Assembly (NCBI GenBank): GCA_000510425.1
Contig: AZKM01000016.1
Location: 62,001 to 126,000, forward strand
DNA from: Eubacterium nodatum ATCC 33099
GTDB taxonomy: Bacteria; Bacillota; Clostridia; Peptostreptococcales; Anaerovoracaceae
DNA: 64,000 nt
Direction of reading: 5' to 3'
Part shown: in pieces, positions 56,325-64,000 of the stretch
Position numbering within the stretch: the first letter of the stretch is position 1
How the letters are laid out: the number at the start of each line of letters is the position of its first letter
The notes under the pieces: generated by a model
Database searches by the model: none
Told to the model about the DNA's origin: nothing
Seen by the model: only the letters and a program-made list of their open reading frames with translations
Made by a program: the position numbers and the translations under genes

Positions 56325-56978
56325 ATGAAACAGGTAAAGGTACTTGATAATATCAGCAGGGCGGAATTGATGGAAATAGTCCCCTGTTTTAATCCCATTA
56401 CTCACCACTATCTGAAGGGGGAAACAATTTTGACCTACCAGCCGGATTTCCCTAAAGAGATTGCAATTCTAAAAACCGGATCCGCAAGACTTGAAGCCAC
56501 AAACGAAACCGGGGATGTATTCTATCTGGAGGACTATCACCAAGGGGATATTTTCGGTCAGCTTTTTTCTCTTCCCCTTGAGAACTTTTTATACACAGTT
56601 GTGGCTATTAGCGATTGCTGCGTAGTTTATCTGGATTATAACCATATAATTGCTCCCTGTGAAAAATCCTGTGCACACCACAGCAAACTCATAAGCAACC
56701 TCTTCCTTATGACTGCCCAGAAGTCCCAGGAAATGAGTCTTCACCTGTCAATTCTGGGACAGGTTTCGATACGGAACAAAATAATGACCTACCTGAAACA
56801 TCTGCGCTCAATTTTGGAACCCATTGATGATAAAGGAACTTTCAATCTTCCAATGAGTTTAGTGCAGCTTTCTGAATACATTATGGTTGACAGATCTGCC
56901 ATGATGAGAGAAATTCGTTCAATGAAAAAAGACGGTCTCATAGAGAGTAAAAACCGTCAGTTCAGGATTCTCAATTAG
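56325..56978 (+). CDS. Crp/Fnr-family transcription regulator
   Basis: 217 residues. N-terminal cyclic-nucleotide-like beta barrel (YLKGETILTYQPDFPKEIAIL, GDIFGQLFSLPLENF) and C-terminal winged helix (SLVQLSEYIMVDRSAMMREIRSMKKDGLI). It lacks the Crp cAMP-binding Arg/Ser motif, and has Cys residues (C20 in IVPCFNP, SDCCVVYLD, APCEKSCAHH) that could sense redox or hold a cluster, but not the FNR N-terminal Cys spacing. Divergent from the acyl-CoA dehydrogenase-rubredoxin/fprA operon, which it probably controls in response to oxygen or nitrosative stress. SD GGAG precedes ATG. Confidence 0.85.
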   Translation: MKQVKVLDNISRAELMEIVPCFNPITHHYLKGETILTYQPDFPKEIAILKTGSARLEATNETGDVFYLEDYHQGDIFGQLFSLPLENFLYTVVAISDCCVVYLDYNHIIAPCEKSCAHHSKLISNLFLMTAQKSQEMSLHLSILGQVSIRNKIMTYLKHLRSILEPIDDKGTFNLPMSLVQLSEYIMVDRSAMMREIRSMKKDGLIESKNRQFRILN

Positions 56979-57012
56979 CTGCCAAAAATTGAAATGCCTC
57001 TTTAATTAAAAA

Positions 57013-57052
57013 TCGACCTTTGTATTCAGTTCGGGCTGATTACAAAGGTCGA
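57013..57052. terminator. Bidirectional terminator between convergent genes
   Basis: 12-bp stem TCGACCTTTGTA (57013-57024) with TACAAAGGTCGA (57041-57052). Plus tail AATTTTTATG, minus tail TTTTTAATTAAA. Ends both the Crp/Fnr gene and the surface protein gene. Confidence 0.85.
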
Positions 57053-57126
57053 AATTTTTATGTCCGTTTAAGATTGTAAACATCAGCTTTCAATTCTCTT
57101 TAGGTACACATTAAATATCAATTCTA

Positions 57127-58746
57127 CTAATTTTCTTTTCCTCTGTTCCTAAAACCTGCGACAATAAACGACATTGCAGACAGTACCAGTAACACAACAT
57201 ATAAGGTAAGATTTGTGCCGTCTCCCGTATCCGGTTTTTTATCATCAGGTTTTTCTATAGACTTTTTAGTATAGACAGCGTACACTGTCATATCTCCATT
57301 GACAACGGTGGAACCTGTAAACTTAGTCCCTTTTCCGTCTTTTCCAGTATTCCATTCCTTAAATTTGCAGCCTTTCTTAATCGGCTTCTTCGGCATTGAT
57401 TCATCAGTTAAGGCATCGCTGTCAATGCTCTTGCCGGTTTCAACCTTTACAACTGCATGAGTTTTACTTCCATTGATAAAGGTTACGGTGCTATTATCAG
57501 ATTTATTTTTTACCTTGAAAGTATATGAAATCAGATTAGGCTTATCCTCAGGTGCTCCTGAGTCCCTGCCTTTATCACCCTGTTTAGCCACAAAATACAG
57601 GTGTGTGTGACGTTCTTCACTACTTGGGTCAGTAGCACGTGTACGAGCGGCAGATTTAGCATATAACCTTTTGCCCAATACCCACTCAAAATAACCGGAA
57701 ACCGTACCACGCAATGTAACATTACTCTCAGGCTTTGCTGTCGAACTTACCGACAATCCCGCAACAGATATTTTGATGGCACTTGTATCAATTTTCTTAA
57801 GTTTTTTTACGGTATCCTCCCATAATTCAGGTTGAGCCTGCTTCTCTTCGTTTAAACGAATATTGACTACAAGTGTTTTATAATCGGCATTGTCCTTTAC
57901 TTCCGTTGTAACGTCAAATCCATCAAGACCGGTAAGTGTGGCAGATGGATCCTTCACATCCACCTCTTTTGGGATATCAATTGTATAGACAATTTGAGAA
58001 TCAATGGCACCCTCTCTGTCATTATAAAAATCCTGAACATTTTGATCTGACATATAATCTGCTCTGAGTAAGTCAAGAGTATGTCCCATTATGAATCGCT
58101 TAAACCATGAAGCATCCATCGAAAATTCTAAATCCAATGGCTCGCCGTGTTTATATTCCCCGATTTCAGTTGAATTGGAAGCGCCTTTTTTCTTAATATC
58201 CGCATAAACCGTTAATTTCGTGGGATCTTTAATTTCCTCCTGAGTCAGCAGATCTTTTTCCTCGAATCCAAACGGATTTTTGTTATCCGGTATAGGATCA
58301 TTTGGACTCAGTCCCGGATAATTATCCCCACCGACTAAGTATCCCAATCGGTAAAATGCTGTTTTATCCGTTATTCCCATTCCTGCAGCTGTTTCTGTAA
58401 TCCCTGAACTTGGAAAATAACGGGGAATTCCACCCTCTGATGAGGTTATAGCCCATTCTTTCAGTGCAGTTTCACTCGGCTTTAATACATATTTAGGAAA
58501 TACTCCATAGCATGTTTTATTATATTCCTTGCTCACAGAACCCGGTTCAAGGTCTGCCCAATATGTATCCTTAATTACCTTATCAGGAGATACAAACACG
58601 ATATTATCCCCCGATCCGTATTGAGCCAAACTCGTCAATGAGTTTTCGGCAGTATAGTCAATTGCCAATACCGGCGTTGAAGTCATCATGCTCATCACAA
58701 TTGACATTCCTATGAAAGCCATAGCTTTCCTAAATTTTTTTATCAT
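57127..58746 (-). CDS. Sortase-type surface protein with InlB/Flg_new repeat
   Basis: 539 residues. Signal peptide (~1-29, TSTPVLA). N-terminal ~300 residues unrecognised; DNA around 57600-57700 encodes KSAARTRATDPSSEERHTHLY. Residues near 415-490 form a Listeria-Bacteroides (InlB B) repeat: KKPIKKGCKFKEWNTGKDGK, TKFTGSTVVNGDMTVYAVYT. The C-terminus has KKPDTGDGTN, a hydrophobic span (LTLYVVLLVLSAMSFIVAGF) and RNRGKEN: sorting signal with xPxTGD instead of LPxTG, as in the adhesin at 12308. It is likely cell-wall linked. ATG at 58746 with GGGAGG upstream. No sortase nearby. Confidence 0.85.
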   Translation of the reverse strand: MIKKFRKAMAFIGMSIVMSMMTSTPVLAIDYTAENSLTSLAQYGSGDNIVFVSPDKVIKDTYWADLEPGSVSKEYNKTCYGVFPKYVLKPSETALKEWAITSSEGGIPRYFPSSGITETAAGMGITDKTAFYRLGYLVGGDNYPGLSPNDPIPDNKNPFGFEEKDLLTQEEIKDPTKLTVYADIKKKGASNSTEIGEYKHGEPLDLEFSMDASWFKRFIMGHTLDLLRADYMSDQNVQDFYNDREGAIDSQIVYTIDIPKEVDVKDPSATLTGLDGFDVTTEVKDNADYKTLVVNIRLNEEKQAQPELWEDTVKKLKKIDTSAIKISVAGLSVSSTAKPESNVTLRGTVSGYFEWVLGKRLYAKSAARTRATDPSSEERHTHLYFVAKQGDKGRDSGAPEDKPNLISYTFKVKNKSDNSTVTFINGSKTHAVVKVETGKSIDSDALTDESMPKKPIKKGCKFKEWNTGKDGKGTKFTGSTVVNGDMTVYAVYTKKSIEKPDDKKPDTGDGTNLTLYVVLLVLSAMSFIVAGFRNRGKEN

Positions 58747-59149
58747 AACATCCTCCCTCTCTATATTCACCTGCTTCGATACGGAAAATACTGCGGTTTC
58801 AGCTGTTATTTTCAGCTGTCACATCTGATAATATGCCCTTTCCGCTCACTCTGTCCTTACATAAATATGCTTGTATGAAAGCAGTTGACGAAATCTGTAG
58901 TTGTTCCATACTTTATCAGATATAATTCTGACATATTAACTGCGAAAGAAACATTTACATTAGTTTCACATAAATACCACATTTATTTTATCAAACAAAC
59001 TCAATGCCTGCAAGCAAAATTTATCAGAATCCCCTGTAAAGTAGTATTTGTAGTATGTATGGATAATATAGGAATAAGAAGACTTTTGATATTATCAATT
59101 TCAAACTACAAAACCCCTTAAGTTCTAATTGACTTAAGGAGTTTTAAAT
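58747..59149. other. Intergenic region upstream of the surface protein
   Basis: About 400 bases. It contains GCTGAAA-type direct repeats (ACAGCTGAAA at the 5' side of the gene, about 58796-58820) and a palindrome TCAGA-TATAAT-TCTGA (58916-58931). No ORF supported. The tRNA-Arg terminator (59112-59144) bounds it. Confidence 0.4.
59112..59144 (-). terminator. Terminator after tRNA-Arg
   Basis: Stem CCTTAAGT (59116-59123) with ACTTAAGG (59132-59139), extended by AAAA/TTTT; follows the tRNA 3' end on the minus strand by a few bases. Confidence 0.7.
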
Positions 59150-59226
59150 TGGTGCGCCACGAGGGACTCGAACCCCCAACCTACTGATTCGTAGTCAGGT
59201 ACTCTATCCAATTGAGCTAGTGGCGC
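59150..59226 (-). tRNA. tRNA-Arg(ACG)
   Basis: 77 nt including an encoded CCA (59150-59152). Acceptor GCGCCAC (59220-59226 as GTGGCGC on plus) with GTGGCGC (59154-59160 as GCGCCAC on plus), D-arm GCTC/GAGT, T-arm loop TTCGAGT, anticodon loop CTACGAA with anticodon ACG at 59190-59192, decoding CGN Arg. The first anticodon-stem pair is C-U mismatched. A TTGACA-17-TATACT promoter precedes it (59271-59276, 59248-59253). Confidence 0.95.
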
Positions 59227-59576
59227 TTATTCAATTCGTACTATAACAGTATACACATAGCCTATTCATTTGTCAAAGGCTTTTCAGTCTGATTTGCTGT
59301 TAATTGTGTGATTCTCAGCTAATTATTGTTAATTATTCTCTCAATCATCGCCAGTCTATGATATTTTCACCTAATATCCATAGGTTACTCCATCCGGTAC
59401 GAAAATAATTTTCATACCGGATACTCTTTAAAATTCCATTAAACTTTCATCAAAAATAACTTTGTGGCAGTGCATTTCAATAAATTGGAACCAATATAAG
59501 TCTTTAAAGGCTCAAAATTTTCTATGATTCTGCTAATTTCAACCACTTGTTTTAATAAATATTTCTATAAAAGACT
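59227..59576. other. Region between tRNA-Arg and fbp
   Basis: Holds the tRNA promoter and a hairpin with mismatched centre (ATCCGGTA 59392-59399, TACCGGAT 59415-59422, inner GAAAAT/ATTTTC) that may end fbp. Otherwise AT-rich, no ORF. Confidence 0.5.
59248..59276 (-). promoter_or_regulatory. tRNA-Arg promoter
   Basis: TTGACA (59271-59276), 17-base spacer, TATACT (59248-59253), about 20 bases upstream of the tRNA 5' end. Confidence 0.85.
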
Positions 59577-61526
59577 TTAATAAACCTCCTTAATTATACC
59601 TTTTCTATAGGCTTCAACAAGCTGTTTCATATCCTCAATCTGATCCACCATCACCACACCCTGGTCGCTATCCAGTACCATCATTCGCTCCGGCAGAGTT
59701 TCAACAATTTTGACAACAGGAGAAACAAACTTCTGCGTTCCATCTTCCTTAAGGGGTTCATAAGGCGTATGCTCTGCAAGTGCCATAAACCTTGAGTTAA
59801 ATATAAATGTGTATCCGGCAATTCCTGTCTGCTTTTGATAAGCTTTGGAAATTCCGCCGTCAATTACATACAACAAACCTCCGCCTTTTATTGGACTTTC
59901 TCCGTCCTTAATCTTCACCGGAACATGTCCATTTAAAATTTTTGAATGTCTGTCTGAAAGTCCGAACTCCTTCAGAATTTTTTCGCAGGGCTCTCTATAC
60001 TTTATAAGTTTATAATACGGTCTTGTCGGCTCTTTGTGTGCCGCCTTATCTGCTATGAAAAGTCTTTCAAATGTAGTCATCTTTTCTTTTCCGAACAGAG
60101 GGGAATCACTGCCTTCCCAAAGATACCACATCAAGTCTCCCGAACGACCTATTTCCTCGGATTCGCAAGGTGAATAATAGGCTGCACGAACCTGCTCGTC
60201 CAGATAATCCATCAATGCCCTTCCTTTATAATCCCTTCCGTTTATCGTTACCTCTGCAAATTCGCCCGTCTCTGTCATTGGGATACAGCCGTGATATAGC
60301 AAATTTCCATTGACTTTTTTGTACAGAGCACCATGCGTAAAGAGGAATCTTATATGACTCTGAAGTTTTTCTGAGTTCAAAATCGATGCTTCCAGGGATT
60401 TCAGCACTTTTTCTTCGTCCTTAGAAAGTTTATAGGGGTTATTCGGGTCAATGGTAGGAAAATCGGTATCACAAAGAGTCCATTCTTTTCCCTCTATTTT
60501 GATAGTTCCCTTTTCAAAATCAATTTTATCTAATAGCAAGCGTTTTTCCATCTTGTATTCCGGATGAGCTTTTATTCTCTGTCCTTCAACTTTAAACTGC
60601 ATAATTGCAATAGCCTTATGCATTTTTGCAGCTAAATGTTCATCTATCGGATCGTATTTATTTTCATCCAAAATATGAGGCATAAATTTTTCGCAAGGAT
60701 CATCTGCATATTCTCTGGCAGCAAAACTCGCCAATGGTCTAAGGTTTATGCCGTATCCGACCTCAAGCATGTCGAAATTGTTGTAACTTATATTCATCCT
60801 CAAAATATTGGTTATACATGCCCAGTTGCCGGTGGCTGCTCCCATCCAAACAATATCGTGGTTTCCCCATTGAAAATCCACATCATGATAGCCCATCAGA
60901 AAATCCAGGATTTCATCCGGGTGAGCCCCTCTATCAAAAATATCCCCTATGATATGAAGCTGATCCACAGCCAAAACGCTTATTACATCAGCCATTGCCT
61001 TGATGAACTCCTCACCGATTCCACATTCTATTACAGAATTGATAATCGACTCGTAATAATGGTTCTTATTTTCCTCATCATCTGCATGCAGCAGTTCATC
61101 CATGGCGTAATCCAAATATTTAGGAAGGCGCCTTCTTACCCTTGATCTGGTGTACTTTGTAGACACCGATTTGCAAATCGTTATTAGACGATAAATCACA
61201 GTTGTACACCATTGGTTAAAATTTTTCTCGGATTTTTTTCTTCGCTTTATCTCTGCCTCTGCATTATAAATCAATGCTGCAAGCTCTGACCTGTCCTGTT
61301 CGCCGAGTACGCCGCCATAGTGTTCATCAATCTTTCCCCTTATGGTTCCCGATGCACTCTTCAGCATATGGATGAAAGCTTCGTGCTCTCCATGTAAATC
61401 GCTTAAAAAATATTCTGTTCCCTTCGGTAGTGCCAAAATAGCATTCAAATTGATTATTTCAGCAGAAGCGGCCTCTATATTAGGATAGTCCTTAGCCAAA
61501 AGCTCCAAATACTTTATGTCAGCCAT
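59577..61526 (-). CDS. fbp: Fructose-1,6-bisphosphatase class III
   Basis: 649 residues. Firmicutes-type FBPase of the metallophosphoesterase fold: FLSDLHGEHEAF, GDIFDRGAHPDEI, WGNHDIVWMGA, and later GHVPVK. It hydrolyses fructose-1,6-bisphosphate in gluconeogenesis. ATG at 61526 with GGAGGAG six bases before is preferred to an upstream in-frame ATG. It follows murA by 40 bases. Confidence 0.95.
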   Translation of the reverse strand: MADIKYLELLAKDYPNIEAASAEIINLNAILALPKGTEYFLSDLHGEHEAFIHMLKSASGTIRGKIDEHYGGVLGEQDRSELAALIYNAEAEIKRRKKSEKNFNQWCTTVIYRLITICKSVSTKYTRSRVRRRLPKYLDYAMDELLHADDEENKNHYYESIINSVIECGIGEEFIKAMADVISVLAVDQLHIIGDIFDRGAHPDEILDFLMGYHDVDFQWGNHDIVWMGAATGNWACITNILRMNISYNNFDMLEVGYGINLRPLASFAAREYADDPCEKFMPHILDENKYDPIDEHLAAKMHKAIAIMQFKVEGQRIKAHPEYKMEKRLLLDKIDFEKGTIKIEGKEWTLCDTDFPTIDPNNPYKLSKDEEKVLKSLEASILNSEKLQSHIRFLFTHGALYKKVNGNLLYHGCIPMTETGEFAEVTINGRDYKGRALMDYLDEQVRAAYYSPCESEEIGRSGDLMWYLWEGSDSPLFGKEKMTTFERLFIADKAAHKEPTRPYYKLIKYREPCEKILKEFGLSDRHSKILNGHVPVKIKDGESPIKGGGLLYVIDGGISKAYQKQTGIAGYTFIFNSRFMALAEHTPYEPLKEDGTQKFVSPVVKIVETLPERMMVLDSDQGVVMVDQIEDMKQLVEAYRKGIIKEVY

Positions 61527-61566
61527 TTTACTCCTCCATAAATACAAACATACTTATGTAATAATT

Positions 61567-62835
61567 CTAATCGTCTATTCTAAGAATATTAGCTCCGAGC
61601 GCCTTAAACTTATTTACAAATTTTTCATATCCTCGTTCTATATGATAAATCTCTGAAATTTCAGTGGTACCCTCTGCAATCAGCCCAACTAAAACTAAAG
61701 CGGCACCTGCCCTAAGATCCGTTGCAATAACCTGAGCACTTTCAAGCTTCTTACCTCCGGTTATAATCGCCTTATTGCCTTCAGTCTTGATGTTCGCACC
61801 CATTCTGTTCAGCTCCGCAACATGCATAAATCTATTCTCAAAAACCGTCTCAATCACCGTACTTTCACCTTGAGCGGTAGTTAAAAACGCCATAAACGGA
61901 GACTGTATATCCGTAGGAAAACCCGGATATGGGAGAGTCTTAATATCAGTTGATACAAGTTTCATACCACCGTCTGCTATTACATACATTCCCTCATCAC
62001 CCATTTCAACAATTACTCCACATTCACGAAGTTTTGCCGTAATGGGTTTAACATGATCAGGAACCACATTTTTAATCAACAATTTGCCTCTTGTAATAGC
62101 ACCTGCCAACATGAATGTTCCTGCCTCAATCCTGTCGGGAATTACTGTATGTGAACAGGATTTAAATTCGCTGACTCCTTCAATCTTAATGGTATCGGTT
62201 CCTGCTCCTTTGATCTTTGCCCCCATCTTATTCATAAAGTTCGCCAAATCCACTATTTCGGGTTCCTGAGCGGCATTCTCTATATAGGTCGTACCTAACG
62301 CCATGGAGGCTGCCATCATTATGTTTTCTGTAGCACCGACACTGGGAAAATCCAGATAAATACTTGTTCCGCTCAGCCCCTCCTTAGGTGCGATTGCTTC
62401 AATATAATTATTCTCCTTTATGATTCTCGCTCCCAGTGCCTCAAACCCCTTTAGGTGAAGGTCAATAGGTCTGGCTCCGATAGTACATCCCCCCGGCATG
62501 TGAACTTTTGCACTTCCTGTTCTTGCAAGCAAAGGTCCCATTACAAGAAAAGAAGCCCTCATCTTTCTAACCAGGTCATAATCAGCTACATTTGTGATTA
62601 TATCCCTAAAGTCGAAATTTAAAACCGATGCTTCACGTTCTTTAATTTTCCCGCCCAAAGACCTCAAAATTTGCTTCATAACTTCCACATCTCTAAGCTC
62701 CGGCACATCCATAATGGTGCAATCCTCATTACAAAGGATTGCCGCCGCCATCAAGGGCAACACCGCATTTTTTGCACCACTAACGGAGACTTCACCGTAT
62801 AAAGGCTCACTTTTTTGTACTAAAAATTTAGCCAC
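61567..62835 (-). CDS. murA: UDP-N-acetylglucosamine 1-carboxyvinyltransferase (MurA)
   Basis: 422 residues from GTG at 62835, with GGAGG seven bases before; the open frame upstream to 62859 lacks an SD and is unlikely. Catalytic Cys in MPGGCTIGARPIDLHL; other MurA marks GAKNAVLPLMAA, SVGATENIMMAA and RAGAALVLVGL. It makes UDP-GlcNAc-enolpyruvate, the first committed step of peptidoglycan. Upstream of fbp, possibly cotranscribed. Confidence 0.96.
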   Translation of the reverse strand: MAKFLVQKSEPLYGEVSVSGAKNAVLPLMAAAILCNEDCTIMDVPELRDVEVMKQILRSLGGKIKEREASVLNFDFRDIITNVADYDLVRKMRASFLVMGPLLARTGSAKVHMPGGCTIGARPIDLHLKGFEALGARIIKENNYIEAIAPKEGLSGTSIYLDFPSVGATENIMMAASMALGTTYIENAAQEPEIVDLANFMNKMGAKIKGAGTDTIKIEGVSEFKSCSHTVIPDRIEAGTFMLAGAITRGKLLIKNVVPDHVKPITAKLRECGVIVEMGDEGMYVIADGGMKLVSTDIKTLPYPGFPTDIQSPFMAFLTTAQGESTVIETVFENRFMHVAELNRMGANIKTEGNKAIITGGKKLESAQVIATDLRAGAALVLVGLIAEGTTEISEIYHIERGYEKFVNKFKALGANILRIDD

Positions 62836-62946
62836 TTCTTTCCTCCATACCATACACATTCATTGCCTTTGTGCATGGACTATAACTTTTTCTGTATTTA
62901 CTGAAAAAAAACCGCATAATTGCAGGTTAATCTGTCAAATATAATT

Positions 62947-63189
62947 TTATAATTTCTTCATTTCACGAACACAGTTGCCACAGACACTCTTTCCATGAAT
63001 CAGATGAATATCTTCTACCTCTCCGCAAAAGATACATGAAGGTTCATATTTTTTTAACATGATGAACTGCCCGTCCACATATACTTCCAAGGAATCATCA
63101 GTCTTAATGTTAAGGTTTCTTCTCAATTCCACCGGGATTACCACTCTTCCCAGAGCGTCCACAGGTCTAACTATACCGGTTGCTTTCAT
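62947..63189 (-). CDS. AbrB/SpoVT-type transcription regulator with Cys-rich tail
   Basis: 80 residues. AbrB fold (GIVRPVDALGRVVIPVELRR, NIKTDDSLEVYVDGQFIML) of the transition-state regulators; the C-terminus has CIFCGEVEDI and CGNC (two CxxC), probably a zinc ribbon. It likely controls transition-phase genes. SD GGAG before ATG. Upstream of murA by ~110 bases. Confidence 0.9.
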   Translation of the reverse strand: MKATGIVRPVDALGRVVIPVELRRNLNIKTDDSLEVYVDGQFIMLKKYEPSCIFCGEVEDIHLIHGKSVCGNCVREMKKL

Positions 63190-63222
63190 TTCATTCTCCT
63201 TCCATAAGGCTCCTTATCCGCC

Positions 63223-63597
63223 TCATTTGCGATTTCTTGCCCGCCTAAATTCTTCTTCCTTCTCTAAACAGTCATCATCCCTTGTAGCCTTAAAATATGA
63301 AACCGCCGACGAAATAGCCTTAACCATGTTGGTTATCGCACCGACCAAATTCTGATTTCCTCTCATTGCACCTGTAATATCTCCAATGGCACTACTAAGG
63401 TCACCTACAATGCCGTCAACCTGTGATGCCTTATCCGATGCCACACCAGAAACAACAGAAGTATCCTCCAGAATTTTGTCCACATTCTTCAAAGTAGAAA
63501 TTAGATTAAGGGCCAGTTTAGCCAATATTATCAAAAGCACAAAGAGTGCTATCAATACTAAACAAATCAATGTATACTTCAAATCAATTGTAATCAT
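63223..63597 (-). CDS. DUF948-like membrane protein
   Basis: 124 residues. One N-terminal membrane helix (CLVLIALFVLLIILAKLALN) then a coiled-coil-like segment (KNVDKILEDTSVVSGVASDK) and a charged tail. DUF948 proteins are often near cell-division or stress genes; function unknown. ATG at 63597 with GGAGG six bases before. Confidence 0.65.
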   Translation of the reverse strand: MITIDLKYTLICLVLIALFVLLIILAKLALNLISTLKNVDKILEDTSVVSGVASDKASQVDGIVGDLSSAIGDITGAMRGNQNLVGAITNMVKAISSAVSYFKATRDDDCLEKEEEFRRARNRK

Positions 63598-63757
63598 ATA
63601 CAACCTCCATACTAAAATGGGAATATCTGCTACAACTCTAACTAATTATATAATAATTGTGACAAAAAGCAAGAAAAAACCTTTGATATAATCATAATCT
63701 CTATTTTTCTATTCTTTCTTAAAAGCTCCGCAACTTTTTTTACACAAACTCTTAAAA

Positions 63758-64000
63758 TTATTCGTATAATTTCAGTGCTTCTTTGCTAAAATCTCCGTTT
63801 TTCTCTCTCAAAAACATCTGTGGCAAAACTTTCAACTCCGGTCTGCCGTTTTTAATAAGGTGAAAAACAGCAAGATTCGGCTCTTGGTTTGCCTTCCCAC
63901 TGATTAACCGGAGTTCTTTTAATGCTAAAGAATACCTATTACCGGTAAGTATGACATCTCCAAGTCTTTGCGGTCTGTGTATAATAAAGAGATCCCCTTT
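63758..64000 (-). CDS. TrmN6-like tRNA1(Val) adenine-N6-methyltransferase, C-terminal part
   Basis: The frame is open from the right edge to TAA at 63758-63760, 80 residues, with no start seen, so the gene begins beyond 64000. The translation has LFIIHRPQRLGDVI and the segment NGRPELKVLPQMFL, close to the C-terminal pattern of the YabB/TrmN6 methyltransferases that modify A37 of tRNA1(Val). The catalytic N-terminal SAM motifs lie outside the window. Confidence 0.7.
   Translation of the reverse strand, partial: KGDLFIIHRPQRLGDVILTGNRYSLALKELRLISGKANQEPNLAVFHLIKNGRPELKVLPQMFLREKNGDFSKEALKLYE

Noticed and set aside
56325..56978. True FNR with a 4Fe-4S cluster
   Set aside because: Cys residues lack the FNR N-terminal spacing; kept only as Crp/Fnr family.

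Overview
The window looks like chromosome from a low-GC, Gram-positive anaerobe of the class Clostridia. It carries class III fructose-1,6-bisphosphatase, a Trp T-box, an infC-rpmI-rplT operon with an ATT start codon, an AbrB-type regulator, FprA flavodiiron protein, a butyryl-CoA-dehydrogenase-like protein, the GGGtGRT/NifU-like pair and many secreted Lys-rich surface proteins. A Clostridiales Family XIII / Anaerovoracaceae-like host is a guess from gene content; I cannot place it to genus. Almost all genes lie on the minus strand.

Layout. 1-5.9 kb: the 3' end of a leucine-rich-repeat surface protein, an intact IS256-family element (1003-2486, inverted repeats and a 7-bp direct repeat), a secreted FMN-binding/Ig-like protein with a promoter-operator palindrome, and a small membrane protein. 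6-12 kb: a J-domain/DUF5685 pair and a polyamine operon, potR-potA-potB-potC-potD. 12.3-17.4 kb: a 1709-residue sortase-anchored adhesin with 13 Cna-B-like repeats of two alternating types. 17.6-23.4 kb: a DMT-family transporter, a beheaded FAD-oxidoreductase fragment, hemW, lepA, rpsT and deoD. 23.5-31.8 kb: a large secreted M14 carboxypeptidase, minD, radC, cmk, nrdR and a membrane-anchored trigger-factor-like prolyl isomerase. 32-37.6 kb: small membrane proteins, GGGtGRT protein with a NifU-like scaffold, coaBC, and the rplT-rpmI-infC operon behind a structured attenuator leader. 37.7-46.4 kb: TraX-family protein, guaB, D-Ala-D-Ala carboxypeptidase, a Trp T-box with a TrpB2-type tryptophan synthase, and a MetA-aspartokinase fusion. 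46.4-52.5 kb: a zinc-uptake operon (zur-znuA-znuC-znuB-lipoprotein) and a second secreted protein with three FMN-binding domains. 52.9-57 kb: FprA flavodiiron protein and an acyl-CoA dehydrogenase/EtfA/rubredoxin fusion, divergent from a Crp/Fnr regulator. 57-64 kb: another sortase-type surface protein, tRNA-Arg(ACG), fbp, murA, an AbrB-like regulator, a DUF948-like protein and the 3' end of a TrmN6-like tRNA methyltransferase.

How the genes may work together. The strongest candidate for an unusual system is at 52.9-57 kb: one polypeptide joins an acyl-CoA dehydrogenase, the FAD domain of EtfA and a rubredoxin, and is translationally coupled to the flavodiiron oxygen/NO reductase that rubredoxin normally feeds. 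This would let acyl-CoA oxidation drive oxygen or NO removal without NADH. Other notable items are the MetA-aspartokinase fusion (first enzyme of the aspartate pathway joined to the first methionine-branch enzyme), two exported proteins with flavinylation-type motifs, the solo Trp-T-box-controlled TrpB2, and the infC leader with mutually exclusive pairings.
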